Source: Enoplolaimus lenunculus (taxonomy: Eukaryota; Nematoda; Enoplea; Enoplida; Thoracostomopsidae). Taken from it: a stretch of 64,000 bases of DNA. Positions 50,001 to 62,000 of the stretch are shown piece after piece. The stretch spans positions 310,001-374,000 of the forward strand of contig JASANG010003810.1 in assembly GCA_030248215.1 (NCBI GenBank), written 5' to 3'. The notes below the pieces were generated by a model that had not been told where the DNA came from, did no database searches, and saw only the letters and a program-made list of their open reading frames with translations. The position numbers and the translations under genes were made by a program. The first letter of the stretch is position 1. Each line of letters opens with the position of its first letter.

Positions 50001-53000
50001 ATCGATTGTTTTCTTGAGCCAAGTCGGGTGTCCTGTTGTAACCAGGGTGCAACCAGAATTCCGGTTCCGGTTCCGGCATTTTTTCACCTTCCGGTTCCGG
50101 TAACTTTTTACCGGATTTAAAGATTCCGGTGTTATAATTTGGCCACTTGTACTCCGAATATAAACCATTGATGGTGGATTTCACTTCAGTCGACGACGAA
50201 AATCTAAAATACAACAAATAAAATAAATACCTGTGTTCGACTAAGGTTGTTTCACAAATAATAGAGCGAAAAATAAGATTAAAATGAAATTTTTGTGAAA
50301 TGCATTTTTCACTTTCCGGTTCCGGTAAATTGTAATTCCGGTTGCACCGTGGTTGTAACCATAATAACTACATATTTATTATACACCTTGAAACGTTAAT
50401 ATTTCTATTTTTAGCGATGCCAGCAAAGTTAAACTTCACGAAATTACATCTGTTGTTTCAAGAGGCGGATCGAAGACCGACGGTGCAGCGATTTCCGCTA
50501 GTGATGGCGGTTCGCAGAATCAAGGTGCGTAAAGTTTGGCGAATCTGGTTTTACATTCCTCATTCCAAGATATGCTTATATTTTGTTCCAGTTAAATGAG
50601 CATTTCCTTCCAGTTGATTTTGTAACTTGTAGAACGGAATTCAGTAACTCCATAGTTGCGAATTATGTTCCAACCTTAAGTTATTAACGCATAGTAAAAA
50701 TATAGTTCGGCGGCGATTTATGAGTTTAATTATATGAAACGGCAATTCAGAGCAGATAAAAATATTCAAAACGTTTGTTAAAAAATCTTTTTATTTTCGG
50801 TAACGGTTAAAAATTGATCGAGACCGAGAGCAAAAGTGTCGGTCTCGGTCGGTTGGGTTGCGGTCTCGGTCGGTTGGGTTGCGGTCTCGGTCTCGCTTTT
50901 GGCCGAGACCGCTCATCCGTGCCCCTGGTTATGTTCACTAGAACAGAACTAGTTATATTACAATATTAAGCTATTAAAATCGTTTAACAAGCAAGAATTT
51001 CGCAACTTGGACAGAACATTCGATCAGTCCGAGTTCAATATCTCAAAATGCCAACATCTTCAAATACAGCTAAACATTCGTTTGTTTTTCGAATTTAAGT
51101 TATCTAATACATCTGTGTTCTGTAGGAACAAATTAATACAGGTCAGTATGCAACCGGGATTCCGGTGCCGGCATTTTTTCATCTTCCTGTTCTGTTAAAT
51201 TTTTACCGGAACTTCGAAGATAGATTTCGCTTCCGTGGATTATGAAAATCTAAAATACAGCAGGAAAAGTTAATACCTATCTCCAACTAGGGTTATTTCA
51301 CCAATAATATTACAAAAAAGAACATTAAGATGAATTTTTCGGTGACATGTATTCCTCATATTCCGGTTCCGGTTCCTGTAAATTGTAATTCCGGTTACAC
51401 CCTGATACAGGTACACGTTTTTAAAGTTTTGGTATGATCGAAAAGCCAAATTCTCACGCGTCGACGTCAGATAAAGATTACATTAAATATTTGGTCCTTG
51501 GCCGCGGAAAATTAAGTGTTGGCTTCGGTTCTGGGGCCAGGCCACATGGTATCTCTAGATATTCTGAATATAGCGATAGTGATTATAACTCTTGATATGC
51601 TTGTAGGTGAAAGTGTGGAAATGAGTGTTTCAAGTGCTGCAGCAACTACTAGCCCAACCCGGACTGATCATGCGATTAAATTTAAAGGTATATATTTCAT
51701 TTTAAATTTTGTTCACTGTCTAATTTCTTAATACATTGCATGGGCGTATCCAGGATTTTGGAACCTGGAATTGCATTGTATAAAAATTTTGATGAGGATA
51801 CCAACTGAAAAAATTCTTAAAAGAACAAAATGTATGATGTGGTTGACCCTCCCCTCTTTCCTGGCTACCACGGTTCCACCGAAATACAAATTTTTTACGG
51901 TTTTGGGGCAAATAATAAGTATCAGGCAGCATAGAAAACGCGTAAAAATTTTCACTGCAATAAGTGCAGTGTAACTTATTTTGGAGACACTAGTTTGGTA
52001 TGCAAGTTCCTGTTGTCGTTGTTGTTGTTGAAGCCAGTCCTCCATTCCGTTATCATTGTTGAGTAGACAGCCCTAGGGCTGTTGCAGCACGTACGGGATG
52101 ATTCCATAGGTCCGTGACGACCGCATCACGTGGTTTTGCTGGGCAATTGAACAGGTGTAACGTATCGTGCATCGGAGCGTTGCAATCCGGGCATTCGTCT
52201 CGTGCATCGGGGTCGAGTCTGCTTTTGTAGGAGTTTAGGATGTGCAATATCCAGATCGGAGTTGCGACAGCGTGCTACGTGTTTGTCGCGGCAAATACTG
52301 TTCTTCTTTGGCGACGGGTGGTGCTGGAGCGCCAAGCAGGCGATTGACGGGGTTGTGCGAAATGGTTGTGCGCACTGCTCTCTCGTGCAGCCATTTCGTC
52401 TTTCCCTTCATAGTAGCGTCTGCTCTAAGCTGATTTGCTGCCTCTGCGATAAGATGTTGATGATGAGCGAAGATCTGAGTTTTCATGTAACGAGGTGGAC
52501 GAGGCGCTTCTGCAATGTTGTGACATGGATGCTTGGGGTATGTACACGCCAGTGCAAACTGCGTCGCTAGCAGTTGGTTGTGCTCTTTGACAGGTAACAT
52601 TTGACACTCCTGATGAAGGTGGTCACTCGACGCCATAAGATGGCATCCAGAGGCTATTCATGGGCAGCGTTTTGAGATAAATGGATTCGGTTGAGGCTGG
52701 ATGCTGATGCTACATCGCTCCAGGTCGGTGCTGCATAGTTTACGATCGATCTTCCAGTAGCCTTGTACGTCATCAGGATAGTCTCTTTGTCCTGGCCCCA
52801 AGTTGACCGGGCCAGGGCCTTAAGGACGGAGTTGCGTTGATTAACCCGGTTGACAACGTTCTTGCAGTGTGGACCGAAGGTGTACATGGTGTCCAATGTT
52901 ACGCCATGGATTTTGGGCTGCCGATCCAGCGGTAGCACAGCACCATCAATCATGACATTGGGGTGCATGGTAGCCTCCTTTGTGAAAGGTGTAAAGACGG

Positions 53001-56000
53001 TTACCGTGGATTTGGTCGCGGACAGTTTAAAGCATAATATGACGAATTTTTGTAGAACTTTAAAATGTAGCTGAAGAAAATAGAAAGCAGGCTTTGCGTT
53101 ACAATAAAATATATATAATTCGCTGACGTAATGTGTTTGATTGATTTCCGGTTTGTGTTCCGACGAGAAAGAATGAATTCTTTCTTTCTGTGAAATGTAG
53201 TTCCTGTTGGAATCCTGTCGGCTAATTACTGATACGTTGTGACCTTTGAATTGAATACTGCTTATAGGCAAACTTACCTGTGACAACTACATCGGAAAAT
53301 TAGCCTGGCCTGCATGAAAGTAGAATGAAGTGCATCAATTATTCGAAATTAATTACTCTCGTGCTCTGAAATGTAGCCTTCCTTGGAGTCAGCAACATAA
53401 ACAGCCGCAGTCAAACTTTCCAGCGATTGTAAATTTGGTTTTTTAACATTCAAAGATATTGCGTGCATGTCCTCATGGATCAGGGTATCCAGCAGTTTTT
53501 CATGATAGTCACTTTTGTTTCGACATAGACTACTTTCATTCAGTATATGTCGCACTCGCAGAATATTTTTGTAGCCACTAGCGCAGCTGGCGCAGAGCTG
53601 AAAGGAAAATATTATTCTTGCTACAGCTTCTCTATCTAGCTTGCGTAATTAATATTCGCAAGCGCCCCATGGTACAAGTATATATTTCTTAAAACGCGAT
53701 ATATTAATCTCATTTGGTCTGAAAATATGCTAAGATTAAAAGTATCGGTGTCGGTATGCGGTCAAAAATGCCGATACCCTAATTTTACCGATACATCAGT
53801 TCAACATCTCACATTAAAACATCTGCTATTTTGAATGTAATACTAATTTTGTATTTAGTAATGATCTTTTGATGTTGATAGGCGAAGACAGCAAGTTATT
53901 GTTCGACCCAAGCGTCGTTAAACCACCGTCGAGACCACAGCGAAGCCCACCTCCGCCTGGCGGTCGGCCGATTGAGAAAAATGCTCCTAAAGGTAAATGT
54001 AGTAAGCCTCGCAGGTTTCCATATGTTCGTGCGACGAAAATTTTTTCTGCATAGTTTGTATTAAGTTGTAGTCATTCTTCTGAAAAATGTTGAAAAAATT
54101 ACGCTTAGCGCAAATTAACTAATCACGCATTATCGGCCATTTTCAGCGTGTAATCGAGTGGTTTTCAAGCTTACCCTGTGAAAAAAGTGAGCTAACTGCG
54201 CGGTTGCCCAAAGGCGGTTGGATTTTGAAAACTGTGGCATATTTGAGCTAAATTTGGTTTTTAAGGTCCCATTCCAGGGTCTGTCCGTGGGACCAAAAAT
54301 TTTTTGTTATAAAGTTAGACTAATTATATACCATTCGACGCAGCGTGTGGAGCTGAGTCCAATTGTAATATGTTAAAATTTTTAGTCAGACTACTGGTTA
54401 ACGAGTTATAGTCAAATAAATGATATGGGTCATCCCAAATTGTTGGCAGTGCGCCAAATCAGTTATTGGATCATAACTCGTTTTGCCAAAAACCTTTTTA
54501 ATCTTTCAGATCTCAATTTACCGTTTCAATGTCCACATTGTGCGCGTCGATTCGGCGCTGAACATCATCTAAAACGTCACGTTGACTTGGCGCACGTCAT
54601 CAAAAAGACATTCTTTTGCCCACCGTGTAACAAATCGCTCTCGTTTATGACGGCGTCAAATTTTGAAGCGCATGTTCGTATGACACACAATATTGTGAAG
54701 CCGTATCCGTGGGAGAAACCGGATCCAGTTGGAGGGCAGAAAACTGGGACTGACGCAGGCCAGGATAGTATGGATATCGGTGGAGACGGTGGTACGTTTT
54801 TGACAAATGTTTTAGGACACGAGTGAGTTCGAAAGATGTTCTAAGTTCTATATTTGTGGTCTTGGTTGGTGGTGCAAGTTATGTGTTGCAGGTATTGCCT
54901 CGTAATGTTGAAGTATGTAACGTTATAAACAGTGTGAGTCCGAACAGGTGCATAGCCAGGGTTTTGGAAAAGGAGTCATCTTCTATGAAAATTTTCTAGC
55001 CGTAGTTTGTTGGGTTATCAGCATAAAAGTTGCTAAAGACCCGGGACGAAAATTGCAAAGTGGATTTTGACTTAGACTACGCCCTTAAATAAGGATGCTG
55101 TGTTTAATGGGGCTTCTCTAAGTTTTATTTTATTCTATTTCGCAATATAGTAATTCGCGGATATTCCATTTTCTATACGCATGGTTGAGAAGCGTAGTCA
55201 ATAAATACAGGGCGATCCGATACCCGGTTCCGGTTTAATTGGCATCCCGACAATTAACCGACATCGGTATCCGATTCCATAATAAACTCACCAGATACTG
55301 GTGGTTTGCGGTTGTGGCCCTGAATATTATAAAACAGGTTTTCACATAAACGCTCGGAAAGTAACACTGACAACGACGTCAGCGTATTTCTGCGCTACTC
55401 AAAAACTACCAACGTGCACAAATTTGGTGTATATATATTGATTAACATCCGGTTCCATTAAAAATTAATAATATCTGGTCAATACCTGATTTATATATAT
55501 ACTGGCTGAAGGGTTGTATTTATTATCAGGGACTGGTGTGTCAAGCAATATGCCTCCATCAACTATGGAATTAACCCCAGCAAATCAGCCGTCAGAAGCG
55601 GATCCGCCAGCAATTGAGTTGCAGGTCTGTAAATGGAGCAACATTTTGATTTTACAGAATCGTTTGCATGGTACAGCCGGAATTCCGGTTCTGGTTTGGA
55701 AATCCGATGGTTTTTCACCAGAGTTTTCGGCGTTGATAATTTTTCGTTTTTAACTTAAACTCAGTGTTTTTCATTGGTAGAAGCAAAACGATGGCGAAAT
55801 CTGAGCTTTTCACGGATTTTGCTGGCTTCCCTGCACGATTGTTGCCAATTGGCAAAAATGCAGGGGCTCTCTGGTTCGGAGCCGGGGTGCTTGTAATTTT
55901 TTCAGGGGACCTAGATTTTGCATATAAATACTGATTGTTTTCAACAGACATTCATCGAAAATGTTAAAATTATTTCATTATCGGCGTAAAATCTATGTAG

Positions 56001-59000
56001 GAGCGGACTACGGGTTGCAAGCCTGGACTCTGAACCGTCTTGGAGACAAAATATTAAAACATAGGGGGCGGGGGGCGCACACCAAAAGCAACCCCCCTTA
56101 AGATTTTCCCCCAATTCAGCCCTCCCACTCATGATTTTTGTCCCCCCACTCATGATTTCTCTCTTCCCCCCGTTAATTTTACGTCCCTTACTTTTTTGCA
56201 ATAAACATCAGTATGAATTAAACATAACCTCTTCATCGATATGTCTTATATATGATCTGTGTTTATTATTTGTATGGTTGTTTTTGACTATGTGCGTATT
56301 TGTAGGCCTGTCTAAACACTGGCTAGTGCAACTGACGCTTTATTGCAAATTCTGCATCCCTCACTCAGAAATTATCCCTCGGTTGCGAGCCGGGGCCCCC
56401 GGTTGATGCTCGCCCACTCCATCGCGACCCAGCGAGTACCCAGTATGTATTTGAGAGAAACAGTTAATGTTTTTCGGTCACCAGCATTTACTTTCAGGTT
56501 CCGAATCACACATTCTTTAGTCCCTGTTGCCGCTTATCTTTAGCTTCTTAACTGCATTATTTCGTAGTGACAAACATTTGTACAGCTGCACACTGTGTAG
56601 TCTTACGAATTTTAGCTGATTCCGTTTTGTCTCAATTTTATCTGAAGCTATTTTGCGTGATTTTTTTATTGCAGTCAACAGACAAAATTCGATCGCAAAA
56701 AGAAGCGGCTGCAGCAATTAGCGCAGAAGCTGCGGCGCTCGGTGCAGTGGGAGAAGATACTGTGTACCAGTGTGGCGCTTGCGGTGCTCAATTCAATAAC
56801 ACTGAGTTGCTTGTAGCGCACATTAGTGCGGCGCATATGGCACCCGAAGATGCATCGAGTATGTTTGGAATGGTTTGATACTTGAAGCAGAAGCAATAAT
56901 TGCACTCAAAATATGTTAAAGCATCCTGCTGATCTAAATTTCAGTTCTACATAGATAGTCTATCATACGTTTCGAAGAGTTGCCAGAAAGATTGCAGACA
57001 AATTTTACGAAAATTATTGTTTGAGTAGCAGGAATTATTTATGATTTGAAATACGGCATAAGCTACCGCCTGAAGACCGCGCTTTTCTTTCTAATCAGTA
57101 TATATCGAAAAGCTTTTTGAAATACTAAATACTTTGATTTAATCTTTCCCGATTCCTCAGGCTGTATGTCTAAAATTAAAATGTGTAATAAAACGTTTTC
57201 GGGTTGGAATTTTGGCTGAAAAAGAAATATATTTCCAGCGTTAACCTGGATCTGCGCTAGATTAATTAATTACAGGAAAGTCTTACATATTTTTAGTGCC
57301 AATTGAAAGTGGCGATATGCATAAACATCACGGAGTTCCAACGCTGCAACACAAAACCGTCGCTGATGCAGGATTTCAGACAACATTTAGCGATCCGGCA
57401 CAAACGTTAAGGCCAAAGGTAAGCGGGAATGTTGCATAGAGCGTGGCGTAGAGCAGGCATTATTTGGGAGTAGAGACAAATTATTGAAATAGAGTCACTT
57501 TATTAGCGCATTCTGCTATAAGCGTAATAGTTTCAGCGTTTAGAGGTCACGCTATGACAATATATAATTTTTGAGCAAAAATATTGATTGGTTTAATGGC
57601 AACATTTCCGACACAAAGTAAAGCTGGTTCTAGTACTCTAGTACGGTTTTGAATACTCCTAAGTAGATAATGTTATTTAGCTTTTAATTAAGCATTCAAT
57701 TACGCGTTAACGCAAACTTAACATAATTTTTTTATTTTTCTTCATCTGTCAAGTCTTGTTTTAGCCTCCACCGGTTATGCCGCGGCCTCCGAATGACGAA
57801 TTTGCATTTTATCGATGTCGAGTTTGCAATCGTGAATTCTTGACGCTTGGAGGGCTTAAGAAGCACGCCAGGGAGCATACGGAGGAGCAGCGAAAAGCGG
57901 CACAGGTTAGAAACTTGTTTCGTGTGGCCTAATTAAATTGCGTTGTAAAAGGTCATTACTTCTGAGTAGTTTTTATGTAAAAGTGCTGTCGCTGCATCGC
58001 TCTGAAATGAGCTTCAAGTTGTATTTTCTGAATTATTGTATGCCGTAAACGCAAAGTCGCAGTGGACACATAAAATTTTAATAGTTCTACTGAAAAACGA
58101 ATGGACATCTATGTATACGTATTCCGGTAGCGTTCTTAGTAACGAGAAGCCAATTTACGCAAGGAGAGTAACTCGCTGGTTGCTTCAGTAACCGATATTA
58201 AGCTAAAGCTAACAAAGTTAAAAGATCGTTGTGAGATTGAATTTTGTGTGTTTTATTCAGATGGACATTGATAATGAATCTCAAGCAATTGAAGTTGGGG
58301 TTGGTGACACTGCGTCGCGTAATGTAATCAAGGATCATATTCCGGGTGTTCCGTACGGAAGTGGATTTGATCATTTACCGTGAGTTGTGAAATGGTAACC
58401 AAACGAAACGTTTGTGTTAATTTCAGATGTATCGGTCAGGGTGCAACCGGAATTCCGGTTCCGGTTCCGGCATTTTTTCACCTTCCGGTTCCGGTTCCGG
58501 TAAATTTTTACCGGATTTAAAAATTCCGGTATTATAATTTGGCCGTTTTCTTAACTTTGCTAATTTTTAAGAATCTCTTTTGAAAGCCACTTGTACTCCG
58601 ATAAGCCATTGATGGTGGATTTCACTTCAGTCGATGATGAAAATCTAAAATACAACAAATAAAATAAATACCTATGTTCGACTAAGGTTATTTCACAAAT
58701 AATAGAGCAAAAAATAAGATTAAAATGAAATTTTTGGTGAAATGCATTTTTCATTTTCCGGTTCCGGTAAATTGTAATTCCGGTTGCACCCTGGTATCGG
58801 TTAATAGGCATCAGCCAGGGTGCGACCTGATGTCCGAATCCAGTTTAATATCTGGCAAAAACTGATATCCGTATCCGGTTCCGGTATCCGGTATAAACCT
58901 ACTGGATACCGGATATTTGCGGTTGGGGTGCGGAATATCATATTACAGCTTTTTACAAGTGAGCGTCTTTAACATCTTGCTGCAATTACATTTCTGGGAA

Positions 59001-62000
59001 CTCAAGAAGTTCAAGTTTTGATACGTACGTTTTCAGTTACTTTTAACTTATGTAACCTAGTGGGAGTTAACCCCATTTTTGCATTAAATTATTTCAGTTT
59101 ATCAGCTTCAATTATGAACTTTATGACACGAATAAAAACCTTGAGTACGTACATACACTAAAATTAGAGCGAAAAACAATTTACGCATTTTAACATAATT
59201 ATCAGCGTAGGTAACAAAACAGTCTGCAGTTTTTAAGTGTCGTTATCAGCCCTATTTCGTAAAACTTCTTATTCTGTTTCGATACGTATTATTGCACATA
59301 TATTAGTGTCACTAAAAGTCTGATTCCTGAATCGCGATGTCTGCTTCTTTTACGGAAAAAATTTGACTGCAATTAACAAATTTCACGCTATTCCAGTCGC
59401 ATCGTTTTACTGTGTTTTAAGTCTTCATGTGTTTACGTCTATAACTGAACCTACGGATAAAGAAGATATGACGCGACATGATCTTTGTAGTAAAATTGGT
59501 GTCGTATGCGAATGCGTATCATATCGGTATCGGTGTCGACAAAGTTTCAAAATATAGGGACAGGCAACAATTGTGGTACCGGCACAGTACTAGACGTATG
59601 ACGTACAGGGTACAACCGGAATTATATAATATCGGAACAGGAACCAGGAGGTTAAAAATACCGCGAACGGAGCTGGAACCGGAAACAAGAAATACTTGTT
59701 GCCGAAAAATTCATTGTTAAAACTATTTTATCGCTTTTGATGGGAAAATAATTTGTTTTGAGAACTTTTTTCCGAACCGGGGCGTTAAATACTTTGAGAC
59801 ATTTGGTTCTTCGTCTGTGCACTCGACCATCATTGAAAATTGAAATTCTATGTGTAACGTATTATAACTTGATTATAGAGTATGACACAAACTGAAAATA
59901 TTTACTGCACACGCTCAGACAATTTTAAAAATATAAGTTAGAATAATATGCCAGTTTTTCTTAACCGAAGAATTTTTTAGTACGGAAAACACAGGAACCG
60001 GATTTTCTTACTAGAACCGGAATTCCGGTTGCACCCTGAAGGCGTATGATCGCAGCACACATTATTTATATTAAGATTCGGTTGCTCGCTTTGTAAACGT
60101 CGGTTTGGAACAAGTGCTGGTCTGGATGCCCATCAGCGATTGCATACGCGTTTGGCTGAAAATGATCTGGACAAAATACGGCCACCTGTCAGGTTGGTTG
60201 TAGCTAAATGTTTGGTTACGCGTGTCTCGCTTGTATTGTAAAGGTACTTAAGTATACGTTTAACAAAAGACTGGAGCCAAGTAGGGCTAGTGTTGTTTTC
60301 AAATCCGTTTCGTTTATGAAGGTTTTAAATAGTGAATATGCAAAGTGTATACTATCTATGTATGGATGTCAGGGTCTAAACGGATACCAGAAAATACCGA
60401 TCCAAATCCGAAATTATGTAGATGTTGATATATTTTGCAGTTGCCCAGAATGTCCTCGGAAATTCCGGACTTCAGAAGCACTATCAGAGCATATGCGAAT
60501 GCACGACGCAGCAAATCCAGTATGGACCTGTAAATTGTGCAAAATTTCATTTCAATCACAAGTTCGATACATTGCACACATGAAATCACACCCGCCTCCG
60601 GCGCCACCAAAGCGCGAACATAAATGCCCGATTTGTGACCGAGAATTTTACGAACGCGAGTCTTTGGCGAAACATTTACGGTGAGTGTACCCTGTTTTTT
60701 CGAACTTTATAAGTAACCTTTTGTTCTCAAAATATATTAATAAGCCTGTCTAACTACAATTTTTAAATGTACATTGCACCCAACTTTAAGGTTAGCGACA
60801 CGTCTATAAGCGGTCGATTGAGAGCAGCGTTGTTAAATTTGTTGCATTTTAGAGAACACAAAGAAAAGGTTTACAGTTGTACTGAATGCGACAAAAAGTT
60901 TGTCGAAGAAATGCAACTTGAGCGCCATATGTTTGTTCATACTGGACGGCGCGATTATAGTTGTACGATTTGTGGAAAAGTGTTTGCACGACCGGAAAAT
61001 TTGAAGGTAGCAATATTTTGATTTTAGAGATGCGGGCTATATGCTGTGAGATAACTACTCGTCATCCTTTTGGTACAGCTTTTATAAACCAAGAAGCACC
61101 TTGACTTCCAGTCCTGGACACCGATTAGAAAACTAGTTTGCGGTTGTATAAAAATCGAGGCGTACGAAGAGCGATATTATATGGAATGCAAGATTGTCGC
61201 TTTATCTCTCACGGAATGAGTTTCGCAGTCTGATGTCACTGATAGTGAAATGTTTGTCTGATTGTCTGATTATTATTTTACACTTCTTTGTTTAGGCTCA
61301 TCGATATTTGCATTCGGGTGAAAAACCACACAAATGTAGCGTATGCTCGGTTGGTTTTAGTACGAAATGGAGTTTGAGGAATCATGAGAAGGTGAGTTAT
61401 ATACACCACAGTTAGCTTTCCATAAACACTAAAATAGTCAAGTCTCGGTTTTGAATTCGGCTTGCAGAATTGATAAAATTTTCTTTGAAAACAATTTTAA
61501 AGTAGTCGATATTACTGTCGATAACGTCTGAGGCTGCACATCAAACCAGCGCTTTAAGTATCTGTTTTAATGGGTTATCCCACACCCGTCACTGTTTTTG
61601 ATTGCAGGTGTTTAATCTGAATGATTATGACGTGAAAAACCAACCGCCCGCTTGCTATTCTGTTTAGGTTTAGTTTACAAAAAGGCAAAATGCTTTATTT
61701 TGTGCTTTATTTTGTTTGCTGTTTTTTGCAGACGCACACACAAGAAAAAACGTACATGTGTGAGCATTGTGGTCGTACATTCAATCGTAAACATAACCTT
61801 GATATTCATGTCCGCGTTCACACTGGGCTGCGTCCGTTCCAATGTTCTTCGTGTTCGAAAACGTTTTCACGGCTTGAACAATTACAAACCCACATAAATG
61901 CGCATAAGGGTATCAAGCCATACCCGTGTACTGAGTGTGATCGGGCGTTTTTTAGGTATTTATCGGGAGCTCGACCAAAAATAAATGCGAGCTGAAGTTG

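Noticed and set aside
57719-57905. CTCF identity for the zinc-finger gene
   Set aside because: The finger cluster and flanks do not match the CTCF finger order or N-terminal region as I know them; only the general C2H2 pattern is shared.
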